DNA of 51,381 nt from Candidatus Geothermarchaeota archaeon (GTDB lineage Archaea > Thermoproteota > Nitrososphaeria > Geothermarchaeales > JDFR-13), in the NCBI GenBank assembly GCA_015523545.1, contig WAKB01000001.1, positions 258,159 through 309,539 of the forward strand, written 5' to 3'. The notes beneath the pieces were generated by a model. The model did no database searches, was not told the DNA's origin, and worked only from the letters and a program-made list of their open reading frames with translations. Shown in pieces: positions 42,823 through 50,501 of the stretch. Each line of letters opens with the position of its first letter. Positions within the stretch are counted from its first letter, which is position 1. A program made the translations under genes and the position numbers.

Positions 42823-43302
42823 TTACCCACCCTCCTCTTTATACTCCTTACCATCCTCGGGATAGGCATACCTACCGATCAGCTTTAGATAGGCTATAGC
42901 TACAGCCAAGCCACGCCTAACATCCTCATCCCTGAGAAGCCTCATAAGGCTGAGCAGCCCTGTAACCCTAGTCTTCTTGATCTCCTCCTCCAGCTCCATC
43001 GGATGATCAGCAATGGCGGATACCAGCCTCTCAACAGAGGGGGACTTGGTCTTGGCCAGGAGCTCCATAGCAGAGCCGCCGAGGCTGGAGAAGCTAGAGA
43101 CCATCTCATCACTCAGGATAGCCTTCAACGTCTCGCCCAGATAGCCGAGGCCCACCAGGGTCTCCAGGGCACCAGACTCTACGAGCGGCCTTATAGACTC
43201 TAGTACATCGTTCAAGACCTTCAGGTTCTCAACAAGCCTCTCAACCTCCTTCCTAGCCTCCTCACTCCCAATTATCTCCTCAAAACCATCCTTCTTCTTC
43301 AT
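42823..43302 (-). CDS. DUF1641 helical protein
   Basis: A 159-residue, all-helical protein: the LVENLKVLNDVLESIRPLVESGALETLVGL and LLSLMRLLRDEDVRRGLAVAIAYLKLIG segments match DUF1641. Proteins of this family usually sit beside FAD-dependent SQR-like oxidoreductases or formate dehydrogenase subunits and may be adaptor subunits. It overlaps the SQR-like gene by 4 bases, which supports a complex. Convergent with tusA, 25 bases apart. Confidence 0.82.
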   Translation of the reverse strand: MKKKDGFEEIIGSEEARKEVERLVENLKVLNDVLESIRPLVESGALETLVGLGYLGETLKAILSDEMVSSFSSLGGSAMELLAKTKSPSVERLVSAIADHPMELEEEIKKTRVTGLLSLMRLLRDEDVRRGLAVAIAYLKLIGRYAYPEDGKEYKEEGG

Positions 43303-44456
43303 AGAACCACCCCCGTCAATATGCTCTTAGCGGTTATATTCCAGTAGAGCTTGTTGTAGGCCAGCTTGAGCCAGTAATAGATGAATGAAGGAGGCACAAT
43401 CGGAGGCGGGTTCTCATAGTCGAAGACAAGGACAGTAGCCTTACCAATCCCCGTCAGGACGAAGCACATAGTCTTACCGTTATACTTACTCGTGGGCTCA
43501 TACCCCTCTATCTCATCCATGATCCTCCTCGAGACCACCTCCGCCTCGAAGTCGGCAACAGACCCCGCCTTCGAAACGGGTAGGTTCGTGGCGTCACCAA
43601 TGGCATATGCATCGTCATATCCCACGATGTTCAGGGTATACTTATCCACATTGATCCAGCCATCCTCATCCCCGATTCCCGACCCCCTAACAACATCTGC
43701 ACCTCTATGTGGAGGGACTATTATGGCCAGGTCATACTCCAGCTCCTCACCCTCAAGAGATACGAGCCGCTTCCTCTCAACATCTACATGATCCAGGTTG
43801 AACATCAGGCTATAGTTTATCCCCTTCCTCTCCATCTCCTGTGCCAGGAGCTCCGCAACACCCTCTATAGGGAAGACACGGGGAAGTGGGTAGAAATAGG
43901 TCAGCTCAACCTTGTCCCATATACCCCTCCTCGCGAAGTAGTCCCTAAGGATGAGGGTCATCTCTATAGGGGCTGGTGGACACCTATAGGGGATACTACT
44001 GATACCCACTACGACCTTACCACCCTCGAAGTCCGCAAGGGCCCTCTTCAGCCTCCTAGCGGCGTCGAAGCTGTAGAAGTGGTATGTATCCTCAAGACCC
44101 TCGACACCACTGGGGTCGAGGGTGGCGCCGGTCGATACGACTAGATAGTCATAGCTGAGCCTATCACCACTCCCAAGCTCCACAGCCCTATTGTCAAGGT
44201 CTATACGGACAGTCCTGTCCCTAATCCACCTAACCCCCTCCGGGACGAGGCTGGAGAAGGGGGTGTATGCCTCCCTCTCATCCATGACGTTGACGGGTAT
44301 GAGTAGGAATGCCGGCTGGTAATAATGCCTCTCACTAGGGTTCACAACTACTATCTCTACCTCCCCAGACTTGATCCTATCCCTGAGCCCATGGGCAAGC
44401 TTATTCATCATTATGGAGCCGCCGGTACCTCCTCCGAGTATAACTATCCGCTTCAT
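43299..44456 (-). CDS. SQR-like FAD/NAD-dependent oxidoreductase
   Basis: A 385-residue flavoprotein: FAD-binding IVILGGGTGGSIMMNKLA, LVVSTGATLDPSGVEGLE, and the second ATG motif NIVGYDDAYAIGDATNLPVSKAGSVADFEAEVV. Two cysteines, Cys159 (PYRCPPAPIE) and Cys331 (GKTMCFV), match the redox-active pair of sulfide:quinone reductases, while the third SQR cysteine is absent. It has the C-terminal amphipathic part needed for membrane contact (FIYYWLKLAYNKLYWN). Its neighbours DUF1641, TusA and DsrE2 suggest sulfane-sulfur or sulfide oxidation. ATG 44456 is preferred; ATG 44468 is also in frame. Confidence 0.87.
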   Translation of the reverse strand: MKRIVILGGGTGGSIMMNKLAHGLRDRIKSGEVEIVVVNPSERHYYQPAFLLIPVNVMDEREAYTPFSSLVPEGVRWIRDRTVRIDLDNRAVELGSGDRLSYDYLVVSTGATLDPSGVEGLEDTYHFYSFDAARRLKRALADFEGGKVVVGISSIPYRCPPAPIEMTLILRDYFARRGIWDKVELTYFYPLPRVFPIEGVAELLAQEMERKGINYSLMFNLDHVDVERKRLVSLEGEELEYDLAIIVPPHRGADVVRGSGIGDEDGWINVDKYTLNIVGYDDAYAIGDATNLPVSKAGSVADFEAEVVSRRIMDEIEGYEPTSKYNGKTMCFVLTGIGKATVLVFDYENPPPIVPPSFIYYWLKLAYNKLYWNITAKSILTGVVL

Positions 44457-44493
44457 CTCGCTAAGCATATATACAGACTATAGTTTAACCTTT

Positions 44494-44505
44494 GTGTATA
44501 TACAC
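44494..44505. promoter_or_regulatory. Perfect palindrome GTGTATATACAC upstream of SQR-like gene
   Basis: A perfect 12-bp palindrome lying 38-49 bases upstream of the SQR-like start (44456), next to a TATA-like TTAAACTAT (about 44478-44486) on the minus strand. Upstream-of-TATA position suits an activator or repressor dimer site. Its AT-rich core also makes chance possible. Confidence 0.4.
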
Positions 44506-44626
44506 GACATATACGATATACCGAGGGGTTATATCACGCGGGGTCGTCTAGAAGCCACTCATCAACCCCCAGATGGGTCAGGCTATCTAGCCCCACTCAT
44601 CCCCCATATAGATATCCCCACCACCC

Positions 44627-44645
44627 GGGATAAACGGTTTATCCC
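44627..44645. promoter_or_regulatory. Near-perfect operator palindrome upstream of acryloyl-CoA-reductase-like gene
   Basis: GGGATAAAC-G-GTTTATCCC: two perfect 9-bp arms around a single base, centred 33 bases before ATG 44669. GTTTATCC is also the best TATA candidate for that gene, so the palindrome overlaps the core promoter. This is the expected design of an archaeal repressor operator. Its GGGATAA half resembles GGGATTA of the repeat at 14441-14477. Confidence 0.6.
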
Positions 44646-44668
44646 ATCCATAGGGGAATATACTTGGT

Positions 44669-45667
44669 ATGAAGGCCGTAGTCCTAAGGGAGATCGGCAG
44701 CGAGCCCATGATCGAGGATGTAGAGCCTGGGGAGCTGAGGGAGGGATGGGTCAGGCTTAAAGTGGTTAGGAGCGCCCTCTGCTACCGAGACCTACTAACG
44801 ATCAAGGGATTCTTCCCACAGGCAAAGACCCCCCTAGTCCTTGGCCACGAGTTTACAGGCGAGGTGGTCGATAGTAAGAGCACGAGATTCAGGCGGGGGG
44901 ACAGGGTCGTGGCACTACCCTACACCTACTGCGGTAGGTGTGAATACTGCCTCACCGGGAGGGAGAACCTATGCAGGAGTAGGGAGTGGTATGGGGAGCA
45001 TCTCTACGGCTCCCACGCCGAGTATATAGATGTTAGGGAGGAGTCCCTAGTACCCATCGAGGGGGATATCGACCCGAACTACGCATCCATAGCCAGCTGT
45101 GTAGTAGGAATGGTTATCAACGGGCTTTGGCAGGTGGGCGGTGTAGAGGAGGGTGACAAGGTACTCGTGACCGGGGCCTCGGGAGGAGTCGGTATCCACG
45201 CACTACAGGTGGCTAAGGCCTTTGGGGCAGAGACGATAGCCGTTACGAGGAGTGAGGAGAAGGCTAGGTTCATAGAGACGGTTAAGCCCGACCATATACT
45301 CGTTGGTGACGACTGGCATAAAGAGGCTAAGAAGCTAGGAGGCGCAGACATAGTGATAGAGACCGTGGGCGAGCCCACCTTCCAGAAGAGTCTGAGGAGC
45401 CTAAAATGGGGAGGTAGGATGGTGGTAATAGGAAATGTAAATGTGAAGCCGGTGGAGCTACAGCTTGGCCTGATAATACTTAGGCAGAACATGATCGCGG
45501 GAGACCTCAGCAGCACCAAGAAGTCACTCTACAAGGCGTTACAGCTCTACAGGAAGGGCCTAATAAGAGCTGTTGGCACCGAGATGCCGCTGGACAGGAT
45601 CGGCGAGGCTCTCGAGAAGATGGAGAAGGGGTTGAGTAGAGGAAGGATATTCCTAGTACCACCCTGA
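44669..45667 (+). CDS. Zinc-type MDR dehydrogenase, acryloyl-CoA reductase-like
   Basis: A 332-residue medium-chain dehydrogenase/reductase. RSALCYRDLLTIKGFFPQAKTPLVLGHEF, the structural-zinc region YCGRCEYCLTGRENLC, VLVTGASGGVGIHALQVAKAFGA and GGADIVIETVGEPTF closely match, from memory, the acryloyl-CoA reductase of Sulfolobales carbon-fixation cycles (shared ALCYRDLL and TGASGGVGIHA). It would reduce acryloyl-CoA to propionyl-CoA with NADPH; crotonyl-CoA or quinone reductase activity is the alternative. It stands alone with an operator-like palindrome in its promoter. Confidence 0.8.
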   Translation: MKAVVLREIGSEPMIEDVEPGELREGWVRLKVVRSALCYRDLLTIKGFFPQAKTPLVLGHEFTGEVVDSKSTRFRRGDRVVALPYTYCGRCEYCLTGRENLCRSREWYGEHLYGSHAEYIDVREESLVPIEGDIDPNYASIASCVVGMVINGLWQVGGVEEGDKVLVTGASGGVGIHALQVAKAFGAETIAVTRSEEKARFIETVKPDHILVGDDWHKEAKKLGGADIVIETVGEPTFQKSLRSLKWGGRMVVIGNVNVKPVELQLGLIILRQNMIAGDLSSTKKSLYKALQLYRKGLIRAVGTEMPLDRIGEALEKMEKGLSRGRIFLVPP

Positions 45668-45909
45668 CTAGTGGGGCTCGGATCAAAGGAATATCATCAT
45701 CCCATCAGCCTGCCCATCGAGATACTCATCGCCCCAGAGACGATATTCTCAGAGGCAGTGTAAAAACCTTTCCGCATGTTGGGGGCTCAGGTGAGAGGTG
45801 GGTCATCAACAGGCCTCAGAGAGGCGTCTACAGCCATCATAGCCCCCATTCAAAAAGGGATGTGTACCCGCCAAGTTAAGGGTTTACAGTGGTGTAAAAA
45901 CTGTTTACA
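45668..45909. other. Convergent intergenic spacer with TTTACA/TGTAAA repeats
   Basis: A 242-base spacer between two gene ends. At its right end TTTACA (45883-45888), TGTAAA (45893-45898) and TTTACA (45904-45909) form two overlapping inverted pairs, the last abutting the stop of the degenerate ATPase gene. A 26-codon frame (45777-45697, minus strand, MRKGFYTASENI...) has no ribosome binding site and may be chance or a gene remnant. I see no tRNA or known RNA. Terminators for both genes are expected here. Confidence 0.35.
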
Positions 45910-46815
45910 TCACCTATAGAGGACACACCTAACCATCCTATCCCCCGAGCGGTATAGAGGAATATCAGCCTCACACTCACCACTAGCGTGGGGACACTCC
46001 GGGATATAGGGGCAGCGCCCCCAGTCATAGAGTTTGGGGAGACCCTCAGAGACATAGATTGCGTCCACGACATCAGTGGTATCGTCACCACCGAGCTCCC
46101 TCTCCACATAGGGGTGGAGCGGCCTCGCACCAAGGTCAGACCCGCCAGACTCGATGATCCTCCCCCTATAGAGGACGTGCTTCCTATCCCCCAGCACCCT
46201 GAAGAGGGTTGGGTCACTCGTCGTGTATAGGATGCCGATGCCATACTCACCAGCCAATAGACGTATAAGCCTCGCCACAACACCCCTAAGTGGGTAGTGG
46301 ATAAGCCCAGTAGGATTCTCAAGAAGCATGTAGGAGGGACTAGCCATCAACCCGCTGGAGACATAGATCACATATAGCTGGTGGAGAGGTATGCTATAGA
46401 CACGTCTATCCAACACCTCCTTAGATATCCCCAGCTCCCCCCACAGCCTAGACAGGGCTCCCAATCCATCCCTAGCCCCGAACTCCCCGGCTAGCCACTC
46501 GAGATAGGACCTGACAGTCATGCCTGCAGGTACGCTACGCGAGACATCCATGAAGTAGGTCTGGACACGCCTCCTAAGCCTGTTAAGACCCCTCTTATCC
46601 CCATAGTCAATCCTCTCCCCATCGACGAGAACCTCCCCTGACGACGGCTCAACCAGGCCGGTTATACTCCTTATGAGGTAGTACTTACCGCTATGCCTAT
46701 CCCCATATACAGCTACAACCTCACCCCTATCTACCGAGAGGTCTATAGAGTCGAGTATCCTGACACTCGTCTCCTTATACCTATAGACTAGGCTAAGCCC
46801 ACGGATCTCCAGCAT
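45910..46815 (-). CDS. Degenerate oligopeptide-type ABC ATPase with intact four-cysteine tail
   Basis: A 301-residue protein that aligns along its full length with DppF-type ATPases but has lost the nucleotide machinery. Walker A reads GDRHSGKY (38-45, no Ser/Thr after Lys). The Q-loop is FMD (88-90) instead of FQD. The signature LSGGQ is replaced by YSIPLHQL (140-147). Walker B is YMLLENPTG (162-170, Asp-Glu changed to Glu-Asn). The H-loop His is Ser200. The oligopeptide-transporter C-terminus is kept: LHPYVEREL, then Cys268, Cys274, Cys281 and Cys297 in DppD/F-like spacing. The frame is fully open with normal codon use, arguing for a selected, non-catalytic role. It ends the minus-strand run downstream of pstB, 28 bases away. 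Confidence 0.8.
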   Translation of the reverse strand: MLEIRGLSLVYRYKETSVRILDSIDLSVDRGEVVAVYGDRHSGKYYLIRSITGLVEPSSGEVLVDGERIDYGDKRGLNRLRRRVQTYFMDVSRSVPAGMTVRSYLEWLAGEFGARDGLGALSRLWGELGISKEVLDRRVYSIPLHQLYVIYVSSGLMASPSYMLLENPTGLIHYPLRGVVARLIRLLAGEYGIGILYTTSDPTLFRVLGDRKHVLYRGRIIESGGSDLGARPLHPYVERELGGDDTTDVVDAIYVSEGLPKLYDWGRCPYIPECPHASGECEADIPLYRSGDRMVRCVLYR

Positions 46816-46843
46816 TATCCTTCCAAGCCATATTAGTGGATGA

Positions 46844-47620
46844 CTAGCCTATTAACCCGGAGACATACTCCCTAGTCCTCTCATCCCTAGGGTTGTTGAA
46901 GACCTCCTCGGCGGGGCCATACTCTATAACCCTACCCACATTATCCTCGTCAGGCATCACGACCAGTAGGTAGTCGGCTATCCTACGGGCCTGGCTAAGA
47001 CTATGTGTCACGATGACTATGGTCATCATCCCCTTAAGACTCAGGAGGACATCCTCAACCTTCCTGGTGGACCTGGGGTCTAGATATGAGGTGGGCTCGT
47101 CCAGGAGGAGGACGTCAGGCCTGATGGCGAGGGTCCTAGCTAGGCATAGCCTCTGCTGCTGCCCAGTCGAGAGGTTATATGCATCGTCGTCCAGCCTATC
47201 CCTAACCTCATCCCATAGAGCCGCCTGTCTAAGCGCCTCCTCCACCCTCCCACGGATAACCTCCTCATCATCAACCCCGTTTATCCTGAGGCCGAAGGCG
47301 ACGTTCTCATATATGCTTGTAGGGAAGACGACCGGCTTCTGGAACACCATCCCTATCCTAGTCCTGAGATAGTATACATTGACCCCCTCCGAGTAGATAT
47401 CCATCCCCCGGTAGTATACCCTCCCCTCAACCCTAGCACCTGGTATGAGGTCGTTAAGCCTGTTGAGACTCCTCAGGAGGGAGCTCTTACCCGTGCCCGA
47501 GGGGCCTATAACAGCAGTTATACTCCCCTCATAGATCTCTATATCGACGTCGTCAAGTATCTTCCTATCCCCATAGAAGACCCTTAGGCCTACAGTTTTT
47601 ATAATGGGCCTACCCCCCAT
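46844..47620 (-). CDS. pstB: Phosphate ABC transporter ATPase PstB
   Basis: A 258-residue ATPase driving phosphate uptake: Walker A IGPSGTGKSSLLRSLNRLNDLIPGARVEG (the NRLNDLIPGAxxxG stretch is PstB-specific), Q-loop FQKPVVFPTSIYENV, signature LSTGQQQRLCLAR, Walker B VLLLDEPTSYLDP, H-loop VTHS. It lies 3 bases after pstA. Signature LSTGQ is the PstB form, not a defect. Confidence 0.95.
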   Translation of the reverse strand: MGGRPIIKTVGLRVFYGDRKILDDVDIEIYEGSITAVIGPSGTGKSSLLRSLNRLNDLIPGARVEGRVYYRGMDIYSEGVNVYYLRTRIGMVFQKPVVFPTSIYENVAFGLRINGVDDEEVIRGRVEEALRQAALWDEVRDRLDDDAYNLSTGQQQRLCLARTLAIRPDVLLLDEPTSYLDPRSTRKVEDVLLSLKGMMTIVIVTHSLSQARRIADYLLVVMPDEDNVGRVIEYGPAEEVFNNPRDERTREYVSGLIG

Positions 47621-47623
47621 CCA

Positions 47624-48463
47624 CTACACCTCCCTTATCCTACGGCCACTCGAATACCTCATGTAGATGGCTATCGAGGATATACCTATGTAGAGGAGGA
47701 GCAGGACTATTATGGCCGAGGATGCCAGCCTCATATAGACCTCCTGAGGCCTCATAACCCAGTTAAAGATAACGAGTGGTAGGACAGTGAACTCGTCTAG
47801 CAGGCTTATCGGGATACTACGTGTGAAGAGGACACCACTAATAACTAGGATCGGGGCGGCCTCCCCGATCGCCCTAGCTATTGCTAGGACCGTGCCTGTC
47901 AAGGCCCTGGGAAGGGCCATGGGTAGTATGACATGGGTAACCACCTCTAGGCGGGAGGCACCCAGGGAGTATGTGGCCAGCCTCAGAGAATCTGGTATGG
48001 AGCGGATAGCCTCGACGGTAGCCACAGTCACTAGGGGGAGTATGAGGAAGGCCAGTGTGACTGCACCTGTCAACACACTCCTACCGAGGCCCAGGCCTAT
48101 ACCAATCACCGCCAGCCCAACAATGCCATAGACCACCGAGGGCACCCCTGCCAACATATCCACGACGAAGTAGAATATGCTCCTAACCCTCTCATCCTCA
48201 ACAAACTCCGTTAGGTAGATAGAGATTCCAAGGCCCAGTAGGAAGGATATTATGATAGCCAAGCCAGTGACATAGACCGAGCCTACAAGGGCGGGGAGTA
48301 TACCCGTCTCCTCAGGCCTACCCGAGGGGAGGCCCAGGATAAAGTCTAGGCTTAGGCCAGGGAGCCCGTCCCAGAGGATCATCGATAGAAGGGTGAAGAG
48401 GACTAGTAATGGCGTTATCAAAGCCGAGGCCGTCAATATCTTCATTAGAGAGTCCCTATCCAT
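47624..48463 (-). CDS. pstA: Phosphate ABC transporter permease PstA
   Basis: A 279-residue permease with six helices: LITPLLVLFTLLSMILWDGLPGLSLDFILG, GILPALVGSVYVTGLAIIISFLLGLGISIYLTEF, DMLAGVPSVVYGIVGLAV and the coupling loop LRLATYSLGASRLEVVTHVILPMALPRALTGTVLAIARAIGEAAPILV are characteristic of PstA. Three bases separate it from pstC and from pstB. Confidence 0.95.
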   Translation of the reverse strand: MDRDSLMKILTASALITPLLVLFTLLSMILWDGLPGLSLDFILGLPSGRPEETGILPALVGSVYVTGLAIIISFLLGLGISIYLTEFVEDERVRSIFYFVVDMLAGVPSVVYGIVGLAVIGIGLGLGRSVLTGAVTLAFLILPLVTVATVEAIRSIPDSLRLATYSLGASRLEVVTHVILPMALPRALTGTVLAIARAIGEAAPILVISGVLFTRSIPISLLDEFTVLPLVIFNWVMRPQEVYMRLASSAIIVLLLLYIGISSIAIYMRYSSGRRIREV

Positions 48464-48466
48464 AGT

Positions 48467-49378
48467 CTACACCCGTGATACCCGCATCGAGAAGCGCCTG
48501 GAGATGTAGAGGCCTACCAGGTTCATCAGCATAACCATCACGAGGAGGTAGAGGCCAACCGCGAATAGGCTGTAGAACTCTATCGTCCCATAGGGAGCAT
48601 CACCCATAGCAACCTGTGCGATATACCCGGTCAGTGTCTGGATGGACTCGAATATGTTGAGTGTGAGAACAGGCCTAGAACCAGCCGCTATAGCGACTAT
48701 CATAGTCTCACCGAAGGCCCTCGCGAGGCCCAGGATATATGCAGCCACTATACCGGGAAGAGCCGCCCTCAAGACAACCCTAGTCACAACCTGGTGCTTC
48801 TTGGCTCCAAGGGCATAGGCCGACAGCCTCAGAGAATCGGGGACACTATACATGGCGTCCTCACTCAGAGACGAGATTATCGGTGTTATCATGAGCCCCA
48901 TGACCAGTCCGGCGGAGAAGGCGTTATACACCTCGATATCCGGTATGAAGAGCCTCAGAGCGGGGGTGACATAGTTAACAGCTAGGAAGCCATACACCAC
49001 TGTAGGAACACCAGCCAAAAGCTCTAGCAACGGCTTAGCGACAGCCCTGACCCTCTCACTTGAATACTCAGCCAGGTAGATCGCCGACCCAATACCCAGT
49101 AAACCAGCAACAGATATGGCGACCAATGAGGTGACTAACGTCCCCCAGACCAGAGGCAGTATACCGAAGGACTTATCCCTAAAAAGCACGGTCCACCTAG
49201 TTCCAAACAGGAACTCGATAGGATCTACGGCGGAGAAGAAGGGTATCGACTCAACCACGAGGACAACGATTATCGACGCCAAGGCAAGCCCAGCCAGGAT
49301 CGTTAAGCCGAGAGGGATAATCCTAAATAACCGCTCCCTCCTAACCTTCCTCTCAAAGAACTCTTCAGATAGGCTCAT
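48467..49378 (-). CDS. pstC: Phosphate ABC transporter permease PstC
   Basis: A 303-residue permease: FLFGTRWTVLFRDKSFGILPLVWGTLVTSLVAISVAGLLGIGSAIYLAEYSSERVRAVAKPLLELLAGVPTVVYGFLAVNYVTP and the loop LRLSAYALGAKKHQVVTRVVLRAALPGIVAAYILGLARAFGETMIVAIAAG are PstC signatures. ATG 49378 follows GAGGTTGGTG; the TTG at 49384 is less likely. It starts 14 bases inside pstS. Confidence 0.95.
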   Translation of the reverse strand: MSLSEEFFERKVRRERLFRIIPLGLTILAGLALASIIVVLVVESIPFFSAVDPIEFLFGTRWTVLFRDKSFGILPLVWGTLVTSLVAISVAGLLGIGSAIYLAEYSSERVRAVAKPLLELLAGVPTVVYGFLAVNYVTPALRLFIPDIEVYNAFSAGLVMGLMITPIISSLSEDAMYSVPDSLRLSAYALGAKKHQVVTRVVLRAALPGIVAAYILGLARAFGETMIVAIAAGSRPVLTLNIFESIQTLTGYIAQVAMGDAPYGTIEFYSLFAVGLYLLVMVMLMNLVGLYISRRFSMRVSRV

Positions 49379-50417
49379 CACCAACCTCTATCGACGGCGC
49401 CCAATACATGGCCAGCTCATAGAGGCCACGGTATATCCCCTCCCGTATCATGGCGGTCGCGGCCTTATAATAGGCCTGGGGCAGGGGGGCATAGCCAACC
49501 TCTAGAGCCGCCTCATAGGCATGTTCAAGGTAGAAGGCCACGAACTCCCTAAGCACCGGATCACTATCAAGCCTGTCAAGGTTTACATAGAGGTATAGGA
49601 GCCTACTCAGGGGATACTCGAACCTCTGAACCTTCTCTAGAGTAGGCTCTATAGGGCCAGACCCAGCGTCCACAGGCACAGCCCTAACCCTATCCATGTT
49701 CTCCAGGTAGTAGGCCAGGCCGAAGTATCCGAGGCCATAAAGATCATTCTCCACACCACGGAGAATCACATTGTCATCCTCAGACGCTATATAGTCCGTC
49801 CTAGAGACCCCCGCCTCACTGAATAGATACTCGGTGAAGAAGTCGAAGGTCCCGCTATCCGGCCCGGGTCCATACAGGTTTATAGGCTTATCAGGCCATC
49901 CAGGCCTTATATCGCTCCACCTCTCCACCCTTGAGTCGGGAGCCCATATCATGCGGAGCTCCTCTATAGTGAGGCTATCGACCCACGTGTTACCGGGGTT
50001 GACGATGACCACTACCCCGTCGATCGCTATCGGGATCTCTACATACCTAACACCATTCATCTCAGCCTGCCTAGCCTCGACCTCCTTAATCTCCCTAGAC
50101 GCGTCATTGATATCCGTCTCACCCGTCACGAACCGCTTGAACCCCCCACCAGTACCGGATACACCTACATAGACCGAGACAGATGGATACCTCTCCATGA
50201 ACAGAGTAGCTATATACTCGGTTATCGGGTATACGGTGGAGGACCCGTCGATCCTAATCACTCCAGAGAGCCTAGGAGCATCACCATCAAGACTATCCAG
50301 AGCTACACCCCCTCCACGGACAATATCATATATTGTGGCCCCCAGGGAGAATCCTAGGAAGAGGGTGGCCACCACCAGGAAGGCCATGAGCCTAGCCATA
50401 CCTATCCCACTATTCAT
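49365..50417 (-). CDS. pstS: Phosphate-binding protein PstS
   Basis: A 350-residue extracellular phosphate receptor. After an N-terminal anchor (about 7-28) the phosphate-contacting segments are seen: RIDGSSTVYPITEYIA, GVSGTGGGFKRFVTGETDINDASREIK and GPGPDSGTFDFFTEYLF. The C-terminus continues with the expected LSRLLYLYVN and EVGYAPLP. ATG 50417 was chosen; GTG 50420 also fits. It opens the pstSCAB operon, divergent from the AbrB-PhoU regulator. Confidence 0.95.
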   Translation of the reverse strand: MNSGIGMARLMAFLVVATLFLGFSLGATIYDIVRGGGVALDSLDGDAPRLSGVIRIDGSSTVYPITEYIATLFMERYPSVSVYVGVSGTGGGFKRFVTGETDINDASREIKEVEARQAEMNGVRYVEIPIAIDGVVVIVNPGNTWVDSLTIEELRMIWAPDSRVERWSDIRPGWPDKPINLYGPGPDSGTFDFFTEYLFSEAGVSRTDYIASEDDNVILRGVENDLYGLGYFGLAYYLENMDRVRAVPVDAGSGPIEPTLEKVQRFEYPLSRLLYLYVNLDRLDSDPVLREFVAFYLEHAYEAALEVGYAPLPQAYYKAATAMIREGIYRGLYELAMYWAPSIEVGDEPI

Positions 50418-50501
50418 CACTAAGTGTTTTACATGTGGGGAGGGGTATATACCTAGTGAATGAATTATATAGAGGCATCTATAACCTATATAGATGGTGA
50501 A
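50418..50501. promoter_or_regulatory. Divergent promoter between pstS and the phoU-like gene
   Basis: An 84-base gap. GGTATATACC (50445-50454 approx.) is palindromic and could be the TATA box for either side, about 30 bases from the pstS start. TTTACA (50428-50433) lies between it and pstS, the same hexamer found in the spacer at 45883-45909. AATTATATAG and CCTATATAG nearer 50464-50491 serve the plus-strand gene, whose ATG 50502 has only a weak GGTGA before it. Confidence 0.45.

Noticed and set aside
45697-45777. A 26-codon minus-strand frame MRKGFYTASENI... in the spacer
   Set aside because: Too short, no ribosome binding site and no recognised family; kept only as a note on the spacer.
46844-47620. 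Apparent signature defect (LSTGQ) in PstB
   Set aside because: LSTGQ is normal for this family; Walker A, Walker B and H-loop are intact.
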